In this document: piece by piece, positions 1 to 14,100 of the stretch
How positions within the stretch are numbered: the stretch's first letter is position 1
Layout: the number at the start of each line of letters is the position of its first letter
DNA from: Marisa cornuarietis
Taxonomy: Eukaryota; Mollusca; Gastropoda; Architaenioglossa; Ampullariidae
Reading direction: 5' to 3'
NCBI GenBank assembly: GCA_004794655.1
Contig: SMMW01000034.1
Coordinates: 62,001 to 126,000 of the forward strand
Length of the DNA stretch: 64,000 bases
Notes under the pieces: generated by a model
Seen by the model: the letters and a program-made list of their open reading frames with translations, nothing else
Told to the model about the DNA's origin: nothing
The model's database searches: none
Translations under genes and position numbers: made by a program

Positions 1-2402
1 GGATTGCTTTGTTGGGAATGAAATTTTATAGTAACATGTTTAGCAACATAAGCAATAAGTCATTTTCATACATCTTGCTAACAAATGACATATCCACACA
101 TAACTGTGTGACAAACTACAAACAAAAATTGCAATGGTAAACACCGAACACTCGAGGTTTACGGAGCAGTGACTGATCTCTTGGTGCAGGTTGAACTGTC
201 GTCACAATAACGAATGGCAACAACAGCTGCACACCAACGTTGGCAAATCATGTTGAAACTAAACTGCCCGGTGTTTGAAGGAACATGTAGTTCGTTATTT
301 TCACATTTTCCAACTTGCGACCGATACAAACACTTGGCTGATAAGTTACTGAGATAAAAAGTTTTTTTTAAGAAATTGTATAGACACGTCCATGACCTGC
401 TTTTCACTTTGATTACAAATAAGAGTGGCAGTCTCTTACAAAGGTGCCAGTGGAAAAGATTTGTCTTTTTGTCTTATATGCTGTGATTGTGTCAGGATAA
501 AACTAATAGCATAATGGACTAGTAGTATTTATTTCTGCAGTATTAAGTCGATGGGTCAGCTATAAATTTTGCAAATCTTGTGGGGGTTTTGGTGATAAAC
601 AAACCAGCTCGCCACAGTCACACACACCAACGGCAACATTATGTGCAGGGCGAGGAGGAAGTTCAAGTCTCTCAACTTGTTATGTTGTCGACAGTCAGGT
701 AGGAGGGTCTGCATGTCTCAATGAAGCAAACATGTTTGTTACGCAGATCTTTATGACTGTAGGTTTACTCCGTAACTGCGAATGTTGAACTTCAGTGACA
801 CTATTTATTTCATGTTAATATAAAACATAATGCTACTTTCTTAACGATTTCTTCCAAATATCCAGTGTGACATGCTAATCTTGTCTTCCACCAGCAAAGT
901 AACTATGTTTAAAGTATGTTCTGACAGCAATTTCTCTTTCTCTCTCTCTCTCACACAATGACTGCATATGAAATAACATAAATTTTCAGAAGTTTCTATT
1001 GCTGCTGTCAACATATTACACGTGAAATTTCTATGATGTCAAAGACCAAATATAAAATATTCATTAAACATTCAAACGGTGGCGTGTAACCGGCAGATAA
1101 TAATGATGATAATGATAATAATGATAATGATAACAATGATAATGGTGAGTATAACGATAATAATGATACTGAGCGGAAGGAAAGCGATGAGTTTTCAGAT
1201 AGTTTGTAACATGAGGTGCTTTTATAAATCACCATTAGCACGATGAACCCCTTGCTGTAAGCTGCAGTTATTATATACGCCAGATGCGTCATCAAACCAC
1301 CCCCAGTATTAAAAAGCAGTAGTTATGTAAAGTAACGTAAGCCATTAAATACCATTTAAAAGGAAAAACTGAAAGGAAGTATTTTTTCTGCAGTCTTGTA
1401 TCCTCACATCTAAAACCTAGCAAATGATAAATTAAGGGAGAAACGTTAGACTAAATTACTACAGCATTATTACTTACTAAATGAAAAATCAGTAATGCCT
1501 TTCGTATGTGCAGAAGGTGTGCCACCTTCCTGCCTTAATATGCTTCCTTAAATAGCTGTTGATCATAAATGAAAACACGATAAACGTAAATTCCAACAGA
1601 TGTGGCGCCCTTTTACATAGATAACCATTTTTCTCTGGCAGAATTAAACACGAAACAGAAAATGTATCACGTCCGTATATCAACAATATCTTATCTATAG
1701 GTCTCTAGTTATCACATAATCAACAAGAAAAGGAAAAAGCAGTATCAAACGACGCGTCTTGTTCATTACTACTTGAAGTTTTATTGGCAAGATGTTTAGT
1801 GTATTGTAGTTATATGTTTGTCTTATTATATGTATTCATTTAACCGATTACATGTCTTAACTTATTGCGTGTCTTATGATATGTCTTACCTGTGTTAATT
1901 TAACTTATTCGCTGGCCCCACTCTCGTGCACATGTGAAGCTATGAAGATTGTATTTTTTGAATATGGAACGCTCAATACAGGGCGCAGGTTAGGGCTTAG
2001 TTTGGAAATAGATGGCTTTTCCTCTCTAAATGAAATATTAAGACAGATTGTTAACTTCATCAAGCTGTAGACGATGCGCGCAGTGTTTATGCATCAGTCT
2101 TGCTGGCAAACATCTGAACTGGAACTACTGAGAACGATAAATTTCTGCTAATATCCTTTGCGCACCTAATGGTGCACAAGTACTGTGCTAAAATGTGCAC
2201 TTTTATCTCAATGTCGAGTATCGTACACACTAAATGTCTAACTAAATTATTGTCAATCAAGTTTTGCAGCTTTTGTTTTAGCGTCCAGCACTGAGCGAAG
2301 TGAAGATCGGTGAACTTACAGACAGACAAATCTGTGTGAGAGCAGGAGGCAGCGTCTGCCTCCGACAGACTTGGTCCTGTTCAGGGCAGACCACTGTCAA
2401 CA
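1..2402. other. Upstream region without a recognised gene
   Basis: I see no supported coding region here. The stretch is AT-rich, with a short CT run near 935-955 and an imperfect ATAATG/GATAAT cluster near 1095-1170. The part immediately before 2403 may hold the 5' UTR and promoter of the downstream gene, but I cannot place a core promoter. Confidence 0.5.
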
Positions 2403-2435
2403 ATGTCTGGTCATCAGCCATTTGCTACACAACAG
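2403..2435 (+). CDS. Exon 1, start of nuclease-helicase gene
   Basis: ATG at 2403 opens MSGHQPFATQQ and ends in phase 0 at CAG|gtgaga. The first in-frame stop upstream is TGA at 2337, with no other ATG between. The exon is short, so its support comes from phase and the following exons. Confidence 0.6.
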
Positions 2436-5400
2436 GTGAGACGAGGAGGAGAGCGATGAACCTTGCCCTGGCCGCGTTTAGAGTACTTTTAGTAGGGTAG
2501 GTGGTGCACAAATATATTTTGTCTTGTACATTGTCATCTTAGTTATACGCATTGTGTTCAGTCTCGTGATGTTCTTCTCTAACTGTAATAACTATCACAG
2601 GGTAAGCGTCGAAAGGATGGAGGTAGAAGACAAAGTTCTAGAGACGGTGGCCGGGTGGAAGCTTACCTACACGTTGTGACTGATGAACAGGCTGAATTAC
2701 TTAGAGATACAAGTGAGTTGATGAACTTTTCAAGATACTTTATTCATTTCTTTGGGGGAACAGTAGATGGAAAGAAGATTCAAAGCAAAATAGAATGAAG
2801 TATATAGCATTCGTCTGTAAACAACATAATCAGTGAGAAACGACAGAGAAATGATAACGATAATGATAAGCATGATGATAACGAGTACAGAACCAGTGAT
2901 GCCTTTTTTTGAAGCATTCAATAAGACTTACTATTTATGTCATAAACTGCCGGAGCTCGTCGTAAGTATAACTGACAAATTCCAAAGCAGTTGTCTGTTA
3001 TACTTTTAGAGAAATATGTATGCGCATTGGCAATCAATAATACAGAGGTTTTGTTTAGTGAACACAAGTCCCCTTGAAGAGGTAAAGAAGAAGACCGGCG
3101 CTGACGTAGAGTTTAATCCCAACCCCTCACCTGTACCAGGGACCAAAGTTCTCAACATTCGCGGGGTCTCTTCTAAGATCGAAGCGGTAATCAGTTTCAT
3201 CAATCAGAAGACTGGTTCAAAGGTTTGTTTAAAAATAAATGCATATTACAACGGTGTCTAACATAATTTAACGCAGGAAATAAACAAAACAGCTCATTGG
3301 ATGACACAATTTTACTATATGCGCTCTTCAGTAGCTAATAGAAGTAATGTTTTAATACAAACAATCTAAATAAACCAAACGGATCAATAATATAATAGGT
3401 CGTGTATATTTTAATTTAGCAATGTGAATTTAACACAGGGGAGATTATCAGAACAAGCCCAGGCATTCTGGCTTCAGTGGGTTGAGGCCGCGTTCCCTGA
3501 TCTCGACTCTCGCACCTACTTCCTGCCTCCTGTCTACATCAACCGCGGACCGATGACTATACAGTCGGTTTCTGGTCTGGATGTGCGTGTCCTTAAATCA
3601 GCACCTGGACAGGCTGGTCAGTCTAACCAACTGTCGAAGAGTTCATCTTCTGCTCATCCGTCCAGTCAGCCTCCTCGCCTTATGGACAGTGACATCAGAG
3701 ATGATGCTGCTTTGCAACGGATTTTTCTCTGTCTTCAGAAAATGTGTGAAGAGAACAGAGATGTCATGGTTGGAATGACTCAGCTTCAGTTTGGACAGTA
3801 CCTGGGTGAACCTTGTTACGCTGCCGCCGCTGCCCAGCTACCCCTACACTCCAGCCTTTCTTCTTCTTTACCACCTAACTGGAAACGGGGAGACTTTGAT
3901 ATACTTCTAATTCATCGACAGTATGGACTGATAGTCTGTGAAGTTAAGGCATTTGGGGACAATACAAAAATTCTAAATATGTCCCCGCAAGATGTAGATA
4001 TTAACACTAAAAAGAAACTGAAAGACGCCATATTACAGCTGGACAAGGCAGAGGCCATGTTGTCTCACCTGGTGTCCGACATCGCTCCCGATCTGCACGT
4101 CACTAAGGTGATCGCTTTCCCAAACCTGACAGCTTGCCATCTTCAGCAGGCCATCTCCAGCGACAACAAGCTCATTCAGGTTTTAGTGTCCTTATGTTTC
4201 CTTTTATGTACTCTACACCATACATTACAAAGTATCTTTTTTCAATTGACATATTTAAAATCTATTTTAATCACTATAGACAAGTAGACGATACGATATG
4301 TAAGGTGTTTGTTTGTGATACTGTTTATCAAATGCTGGTTTATAGTGAATACTGTCAGTTAGCAAAGTAATTTGGACGATACGACGTTAGATAAGCGGCT
4401 ACAAGTACACAGCATTGCTTTGGGTGTACATTATTGTCCCCATGTAGTGTCTGCACAGCTTGTGCCAGATAAACGATTTGTTTAACTGAAGTCATTGCAA
4501 ATAAAACCGTTCTTTTGTCTGCTTCAACAACACTAATATCGTGCTATTACCACATTCAGCTATTCAGTCATGTCCATTGTACTTAATAATATTAAGAAGG
4601 ATTTGTATAGCGCCTTACCTAAAATTTGATCAGACCGCTTTACATAAATCCTATATATAGACTAAATCATTAACATATATGCACACATATTCGCACATAA
4701 CAGACAAGCTCACTTCCACAACATACAATTACACACAAAGTAATTAACAGACACACGTTATGCACGTTAATGGTCAGGACAGGGTCACAGTGAAGTCGTA
4801 GTTCTTAAAAGATATGTCCTAAGTTTAGACTTAAGGGTGGCAAGAGAATCAGAGTGTCAAAGGCTGATGGGTAATCTGCTCCAAGTTGATGGGGCTTGTT
4901 AGGAGAAAGACCTCTGTCCATACGTCTTTGTCTTAGTGGTACACGCAGATACCTGGTGTCAGATCAGCGAAGAAGTCATGCGAGTGTACAGGTGAGAGTG
5001 AGTTCGGAGACGTACCGAGGACCAGTGCCACAAACGGCAAAGTCAAAGTGGAAAGTTTGTAGGCTATACGATCGACGTCTGGCAGCCAGTGAAGAGAGCG
5101 TTTGATAGGTGATATTGTATGTTCACATCTAGATGGTCTGCAGATGAGGTGAGCAGCGTTATTCTGGATCATTTGAAGTCTGTCAAGAAGATACTTGCGA
5201 ATTCCAGCTAAAGAGAATTTCAATAGTCCATCCTCGACAGCACAAAGGCACAGACTAGACTTTTAGTTACATCAATGGTGAGATAGTGACGAATGGTACT
5301 GATCCTACGAAATTCAAAGTAAGCGATTCTGCAGGCATGAGAAATATGCTGAAAGTCGAACTCTGATCGAGAATGACACCCAGGCTGCGGGCAGAGGTGA

Positions 5401-6073
5401 AGAAAGGAATAGTTGAGTTGTTTATAGACAGAGACTGAAGGAGAGAAGGATGTCTTTGTATATCAAAGTTAAAGACTTAACGCTTGCTTAAACCTGCCAA
5501 TCCACTTCACACTATCTGGTACCTTTACAGGACTTGTGTCGGTGTCTGGGAACAACAGATCCGGCCAACATCGCTGGTGTGTGTCTGTGCTCTGATCAGT
5601 TGTCTGATCCCAAGACACCGTGGGACGTCAGTAGTCACGTGCTGAGGGAACTCGGACACTGGTGGCAACGAAGTGTGGCTGGGGCTGGACTTGACAGTCA
5701 CATGACACATAAGGTGTACAAAACATTGGTAGCCAGGTAAATATATATAAAATAAGTAGTTAAAAACCCGTAAAAGTCTAAGCCCTGTAGTGTACGTCAA
5801 TGTCGCTGTTTAAATGCTAGATCATTTAAGGTCACTTCCTACCTCACTGTTCCCGACAGAGAAATCCTCACGTAACTGAAGTTTTCGAGCGTCTAATCAT
5901 TTTATGTAACAGATGAGAGAAACTAGTGGTGAAGAGAAGATACTGGTAGCGAAGTTGTTAATCCCTCGTTTATCACAACTAGAGGGAACAATTATCCTGC
6001 GTTCCCATCCCGAGGCACGTACAACACACAGGCATCCAATCCTTCGTTTGCACTTGTTTTTTCACTTTGTCAC

Positions 6074-6121
<48 letters not shown>

Positions 6122-8142
6122 AGAGACGAGCGGCACAGAAGCAAACGCTGTGTCCACACGTGTTCTTTTACATAACAAAATACGCAGACCTGTCTATGGG
6201 TTTCTCATCTTCTATTATCTGGTTTGGGAATGATCTTTAAGGGATTCAGAATAAAACTTCATGAAAACACATAAATGTTTCTCCAAAGATCACAAATCAA
6301 ACTAGAATTATGCCATTGACATACTTTATTCTCCAATATCTAGAGACATAAAACCCCTAAACATCATAATCACTTGTTCAATTCCATGAGTTCACAATTT
6401 CTAAATAATACAATCACTTCTCCAGTCTCCGCATATCTCTCGGATATTTAAATTATGGTCTATAATAAATTTCCCGATGGAAGTCTCAGTATAAACGTAG
6501 TAGCACAAAGAAAGAGATATCACACTTACGTTGAATGAAGTCCACGCCACTGTACACATAGACAAATACACTCCCTCAAAATTGTCTCCCTGGGAAAAAC
6601 ACTACTGTGCTCCATGCGGTAATCCACTGGTGGTCAGGGTTGTTGGGGCAGGGCTGAGCCGAAATTGTATTAAAGATGTCCCATGGGTCTAATACTGGCT
6701 TAATGCTATTTTTCCCTCTATTCCTCTTAGTTTCCTTATTTGTTTGTTAATCGTTACCGCATACCGTTAGAACAAAAAACATGTAATTAACCATTTATAA
6801 CATATATATATATATATATATTTATATGATAAATCTCATCTAAAAGTGAGTAAATGACTTAAAACACAATTATTCCCAAAATGGAGTTGCGTGCCCTGTG
6901 AACCAAAGCCAAAACCAAAATGTTTTCTTCTCTTTCCAGTGGTATAAATTATACATTACTCCCCATCAGAGCTCGGTCCGAGGGTTACTCCACTCAGTAC
7001 TCTAAAGTGAGTCTGGGGTCCAACACGCGGAGAAATTCTTTAAAAACAAGGATTTCTTTCCCATTGTATTGTGTTTACACCATAAGGAGTATTCTTCTGC
7101 CCTTAATCATCAAAGGTAGTCCATCTGAGGAACACCTTTGCACCGGCTCCTTGGGGATAACACACGAATCTTAATGGATCCTCCAGTCAGTAGCTCTTAT
7201 AGTCTCCACTGACGGCAGCTGGAACCGGCAGGATAGGCTGCCTGGGAGAAACTTTGGCTACAATTTAAGATGATGCCTTGTTCTATAGTTGATCTACTCA
7301 TGATTGGAGCGTCTCTCGCCGACGTTCTGTACGCCTCGGTTGCAGTTGCTCCTTATTCTCCTCCGAAATAATTCATCCATATTAATTCTCTATAAATAAT
7401 ATTTTCTTCTCTTTCGTTCCTCACTCGAAAATATTTCACGCTTCGTTTATTGTAACTTGGCGTACTATGTCTTATCGATTCGTTGATTTCGCCACACATA
7501 AAATCGTAGACAATCCCAAAATAAAACATAGAAATAGAAGAAAATAAGTAGCGAATAGATTTACGTTTGTTACCTTGGTTAGGCAAGGAATTACTTCTTA
7601 AAAGCTGACTTTTAAGCTTCTTCTCTCAGCGCACACATCAGCTCCCTTGAGCTTACGTCAGCCTATGTCGTCTGCTTATTCTACTTTTGCTAGAGTGAAC
7701 TCCCCTTGACTAATGCTTATCTCGACTTTCGCGCTTTTTCAATTCAATTCATCTTTATTGTCTATGCAAGCCAGGGTCTAGCACAGAAATTCCTCTTTTA
7801 TTCACAAATCCTATATATAAAACATATAACGTGTGTATTTATACACACACAACATATAGACAATACATTCTCACAAAACAACATTTAACACACCTGTACA
7901 CCTACACTGTTTAAAGTCTTCCGGAAGTTCTTTTAGTTTCTGTTTTACAGCCTCGCTTTTCTTCAGAATAGTTTTTCTCTGGGAAGATTAAGAGAATGGT
8001 TAGTCTTGATGTAACAACTTCCTGGCTAGTGCTCTTTCTTCTTTCATTCTGAACAGTCTCTTAACATACTGACACGGTTCACATATTTTCTGTCAACAAC
8101 ACACAGCATTTGGATCTAAACAGTATTTGGATCTAACTGTGG

Positions 8143-8192
<50 letters not shown>

Positions 8193-11100
8193 ATTCTGAC
8201 TTGCATATGGTGTGTCTGAATTACAGATGGTTTTGGTCATGTCTCAGTAAGGCAGAAAATTCTTGCAATTATTCACTTATCACACCTTCTTATACACATT
8301 TCAAATCAAATCAACTTTATTGTCTGTTCGAGGAAACTGTAACGTTTCACGGCTCAAACCTTTTCTTATATTATATCATCGCTATTATTGTTCATTTTAG
8401 TAAGTGTTCGAAGGCCTAGGGAGGGGAACAGCGGCACGTTCCTGAATAGTCTCGTATTGCGTAGTACACCATGACGAAACTAAGAAATGGGAGATCTTTG
8501 AACAGAAAGATGAAATCTTAGTGGAAGGCATCATGGTGTGATGTAATAGTGGCCGCCATTCATTTCCTTTTCTTTTAACATTAAATGTGGAAATCGTTGG
8601 TCGGCCCTTGTTGCTGAAAAAGGTAGAAGAGTGCCACGAGCATAGTTACATGCAAATGTACACACACGCTCGCACCCACTCATAAGAGTACTCTTCACAC
8701 AAAACGCTACAGAAACCCAAGACATAAATTTTTCTTTTGCTCACAGAAACATGCCATCTTTCTGACTACATGAAGGTACCAGACAGAAAGTGGCAGCTGT
8801 GTTGTTCCGATAATTTTATTTGACTGGTGGATGATTTTGGCCAGCTTTGCCTTGTCTTTGACAAGGAGGTGACCATACCAGGCAGCGATGTTAAATATGA
8901 GAATGCTTATGTTTGTGAGAAAAGTGTTAAGCTTAAGATTTCAGTGTTCACAGTCTGATTTGGTGCTGAAAACATCTCTTGCATCGTGTTACTGATTTAC
9001 ATCCATTAGATAGCAGTTGTTCAGCTACTTTCCGCATTTCATCGAAGGTGTTATATACCACAATTTTTGGCAGCTGTAAAGGTGGTCTCTCCATCCAGCC
9101 ATGGTTTGTTATACGGACAGCTGCAGATCTGCTTGGTAGGGATGGATGACTCTTCACAGAAGTCGATGTAAGAGGTGATTGTGTCTGCCAGACGGTCTTG
9201 ATTGGCTCCACAGCTACTTTGCTTCTGATCCAACCTCTAGCTCCCCTCAGTTTCTTTTTCTTGTTCCTGCTCATTGTATGAATGTCATTTAAATAAACAT
9301 TATAATTGTAGAGGGCCATCTCAAAGGCTTTCATTTAATGATAACACTATAGAAAATAATGTGTCCTTGTGAAGGTTTATAAAAGCTTGTGTGGGGGAAG
9401 CCAACATTCAAAAGGCGGGTGATATTTTTCTTACTTTGCGGAGATGTGGCAACCGTTGGAGACAGACCGCTATAGTAGCCCTGAGACCTCTCCTACCGAA
9501 GTGCACGCCTCTATGAGATCAATGAAAGCAGGCACAGGCTAACTGCTAGGCGTCACCAAAAAGTCTTTGACAGCCCGAGTACGAGACTGACTCCATTATT
9601 ATGAAAGTTTTCGCAATACAAAATAAGTGTTATACAATGGAAGCGACAGAAACAACCTTAGTTCAGCTCATGAAGGAACCTCCTGCACTGTTTATCATAA
9701 ATGTAATAATTTATATTTTTCTTCCTTGCCGCTCTGCCTTTATTGCGGTCTAAGATTTCGAATAAAAATCATCAGACACTTCTTTTGAGATTTAGACCTC
9801 ATAGATTTGACGTCATTTAGTGTTTCTCACTCTGAACTGTGGTCATATACGTGACGTCATTTAGTGCTTCTCACTCTGAACTGTGGTCATATACGTGACG
9901 TCATTTAGTGCTTCTCACACTGTTTCTCACCCTGAACTGTCGTCATTGACCTGACCTCATTTAGTGTTTGTGTCACTGAGCTGTTGCCTGCCTTCATTTT
10001 ATGGCAGAACATTGGTGACATGTAAAATGACAACTAATAAAAGCTTTAATTTTGCATTAAAGTTTGATTTGGCTAGTCTAAGAATACTTTAGATTTGTTT
10101 TCTACAATTAAGTTACATTTTATCTCATTTTGTGAGAATAACATCCACATTTCACGGTCTTTATTATACTAAGCATTCTTTAGTTCCTCGTGTTGTTTGA
10201 TCAGTGCATGCTTTAGAGATCAGCATCACTGGAACATTTTTCATCGGGTTACGTTCATTTTAAAATAATAATAATTTCCAAGATATAAGTATATAATTAT
10301 ACTTAATTTTCCAGATATAATTATGTTATAACCTTGGCATAAAGAGACTACAGAGGTTACATTCCATGGTAGCATTTAAAAATATTACAGATTTGTATTA
10401 ATACGCTAGCATAAAAAAACTTTCCTTTACCTTTTTTCTTTTCAATGTGTAAAGATAAAAGGTATGGCTTTAATTTTCTGCACAGTGTCTTTTTATTACT
10501 TTCATTACAAACGCGTACACATTACTGGTCAACGCTGAAATTATTACTGACTTAAAAATGTCCTAATCTGTAGTATCTTGATGTGCTGAACACGAATATG
10601 ACCATGAACATTTTCTACTGGCTCTTTTTTTCAAGTTATTTAATATAGTTCATTTTCTTTACTTCGGATCCAAGACTGGCGACGAAGACAAGGCCTGGGC
10701 CCCGCATATATGCTGCGCTACATGTGCAATACAACTTTCACAATGGTTGAATGGCAAAAGACCATCAGTGCCGTTTGCAGTCCCCACGGTGTGGAGAGAG
10801 CCAAGCAACCACACAAATGACTGTTACTTCTGCTTGGTTCCTCCTCTTTCGGCGGGATAACTAATCAAAAGAAGTCAAGAATATTCTATCCCCACACCCC
10901 ATTCCGTCTGCATTGAGACCAGTTTCACATGGTGAGGAACGTCCTTTTCCTGAACCTCCAGCAGAATATTCTCTTAATTCGGCTGATGAAGACGAGGGTG
11001 AACCGCTTGTCCTTCTTCTGGTCAGTCAGCATGCAGTGATACAGATTTTTACTGTGGTGCATCATAAACCCCACACAGAATAACACAGGAAGAACTAAAT

Positions 11101-14100
11101 GACCTGGTTCGTGATTTGGACGTATTCACGAACAAGGCAGAATTGCTAGGTTGAAGACTCCATCAATGGAATCTTCTAGAAGATGTCACAATTACTTCAA
11201 CTCGAAAGCGCTACCAGCAGTTGGAGTCTTTCTTCAGAAAGGCAGGTAATCTGGTATTGTGATCCGATATTGAGGGAATCATGAATGCCTTAGAAATCAC
11301 TCACGACCCACAAGAATGGGGACTCTTTGTAGATTCTTCTAAACTGAGTCTTAAGGCTGTGCTTTTGCAGCAAAGAAATTGTCTTCCATCTATTCCACAT
11401 GCAAAAGACGTACGATGTCTTAAAGCAGCTATTGAATGCCATTGAGTATAATAAGTACAGCTCGTACCTCCGTGGATATTTGAAGATAGTTGCCCTTTTA
11501 ACGGGACTGCAGCAGAGATATACAAAATGCATGAGTTTCTTACGTGAGTGGGATAGCTGACCGAAGGACTTGCACTACTTTTGGAAGGAAAGAACTCGAA
11601 GACAAACTGTAGCAGTTCAAGAGAAGAATATACAGTATCCATCTTTGGTCGAGGCTAAAAAATCCTGTTACCACCCCTTCACATCAAACTAGATTTGATG
11701 AAGAGCTTCGTTAAAGCCATGGACCCTACTTTGCAAGGTTTCCAATACCTGCATGAAAATTTCGTCGACTAAGCGAGGCAAAGATTAAAGAGGGAGTTTT
11801 TGAGGGCCCTCAGATTCGAGAGATCTTCAAAGATGACCGGATCAGCAACTTGCTGCAGGGTGATGCAAAACAAGCATGAAATGCTTTCGCCTAGTGTCTA
11901 CAATCTTTCTCGGGAATGTTAGGCCACAAAACTATAAGGAACTAGCACAAGACATGCCAATGCAATATTATAAATTTAGCTGCAATATGTCTCTAAATAT
12001 TTCCTTCCTTCATTCCCGTCTGGGTTTCTTTCCTGACAACTGTGGTATGGTTTGTAATGAACATCATGAACGTTTTCATCAAGATACGGCAACAATGGAA
12101 AAAAGATACCAGGGAAAATTGCTCACTACCATGCTGGCTGACTACTTCTGGACACTCCCCAGAGATGCTCTCAAAACGGCTGTACAAGAGACAGGCAAAG
12201 AATTCTAAGAAGTAGTCTATGACTTGATGTGTTACAGGTATTAGCCATACATAGGTCAAAATTACAAGTTGCAGCCTGTCCTGGGGAAAGCGTTGCTGTT
12301 GTTTCCCGCTCGACTTACTATGGTGTCTTTCCCGTACTTCTCGTGTTAATCCAGTAACTCTCTCAGTTGAACCAAGGTCACCATTATTAATGTCTATCAC
12401 AGACAGATCACGCATTTATCACGTCATCATGTTTTCAGCTGATTTAACCTTTGTATGCTAAGATGAGTGAGGACTTCAGTGATAACAATTCAAGACCCCT
12501 TCAATCGACTACGTGCTTTAATAAGTCTTTCCATGTTCTAGCACTGGATATCAATAGGATGCAATGCATTGTACATTTTCTCCTGTATAATACGATGTCA
12601 TTTGAAAATGAGAATTATTTGCTTACACAGATTCTGTGGTCCAGCGACAACAGTGACTGTACCGTGCACATGTCCTCCACGTGTGAGTGTCAAGACCCTG
12701 GGTCAGGCCGTGTGGTGTACAGGACAGTGCTATACTGCTGTTATCACACTCTTCCCGGAGCAAGTTTACCTCCTGAACACGGCGCCTCCCAGACTCTTTG
12801 TAACCGGACCGCCCGGCACAGGTAAAACTGTGGTGCTGCAGCTAATGGGTATACAATGGCTGCTTTGTGGTCACCACGTCTACATTGTGTGTTCTAGTGA
12901 TGAGAGTCGTGCAGCGTGCAACATGCTGTACCATCTGTTGCTGCAGACAGTAAACACACAACAGTCAGCAGGTGTATCACCCGATCATCTTCATCTCCTG
13001 CAATTTGATCTTAACGACAGTAAAGACGTGGAGAAGGCCGTCAACGACTTGTCACAGGCGGCGAACGGAGGGTCCTTGTACGTCATCGCTGATGAAGCGG
13101 GGTCGGACGTGGGGTGAGTACTTCAGCGTGCGATGTGATGATAGACAAACAGGTAAATAACGCTCTCTTTTATCTCATAATCCCCTCCCGGTGTTTAACA
13201 GGTTGTAATACCTAAATGGTTACGACGTCTGATGCAGGTAACAGACGATTTGTCCTGTTATATCAACTGGTACACAGATTGTGTTGTGACACTTTTTTGG
13301 AAGAAATATCGTTTTGTTAAATTGTTGAAAATATATGTTTCTCACATCTTATTCCTTACGCTGATCTTTCCCTTGCAAATATGTTTAGGTCTGTGTCAGT
13401 GCATGTGTTATAAACATTTGTATCTGTTTGAATGTGCTTTGTAATCATAAAACACATTGAGGCTACCTACACTGGCGCTATAATATAAATATACATTTAT
13501 CAGCATTAGTATTATTTACAGAGCGTGGATGATGTCGCCACTAATTAATGATGTCATGCACAATACACAAATATAAACACACAGTTGAGTGACTGCCGAA
13601 AGTACAACACGAGTATCTCCTTCCTCTCTAATACTCATGTCTGTGACAGGTCACAACACTTTAAGACTTTGTGTGACAAACTGCTGTCACACGTTCGACA
13701 TCTCTATTTCTGGGCGGCAAGCTGCTTCTTTAGACACGCACCCACCGGGTGGCAAGTGGAATGTTTAACCAGACCCCTCCGCTCTCCACCGGTCGTCGTT
13801 AGGGAAGTCAAAGAGGATGTGTTTATCACTAAGCACCGTGATGTTGAGCCGTACAGTGAGCGTGGTGTGCCCGACCACACAGACGGCCCGCCAGTCAGAC
13901 GACTGTATCACCGAGGTCAGGGTCACTCAGGTCGGAGGCCGGTTGACTGTGTCACGTGCGGTCGTGAGGTGGCCAGCTTCCTACAGAGTCTCCGTGTTGG
14001 TGTTATCGGTAGGTGTGAGTATTGTGTAGTGTCACCAGTGGTGTAGGAAGATGCTCAGTTTTTGTTGGGGAATTGGTAGCAAACGCTATGCTGACAGCGA

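Larger units (their letters stand above)
5737..12630 (+). other. Large intron 5 (6.9 kb) of the nuclease-helicase gene
   Basis: The intron starts gtaaat and ends ttacacag. It holds (CA)n at 6075-6119, (TA)n at 6801-6820, (GT)n at 8144-8191, a tandem repeat at 9808-9998 and a decayed repeat-family gene at 10660-12210. The open frame at 5913-6233 would give an immediate TGA if spliced in phase, so I treat it as intronic. Sequences near 7741 and 8305 share TCAA..TCTTTATTGTC, a common repeat end. Confidence 0.6.

Noticed and set aside
3010..3058. Alternative acceptor at 3009 for exon 3
   Set aside because: It breaks the frame from exon 2; the acceptor at 3058 restores it and leads into the KH-like segment.
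5913..6233. Open frame of 106 codons after an acceptor-like ttatgtaacag
   Set aside because: With exon 5 leaving in phase 2, splicing here reads TGA at once; it also runs into a (CA)n tract. Exon 6 at 12631 fits the phase and continues the domain.
8948..9334. PiggyBac transposase
   Set aside because: Resemblance is limited to a short C-terminal pattern and no inverted repeats or TTAA flanks were seen; kept only as a low-confidence open frame.
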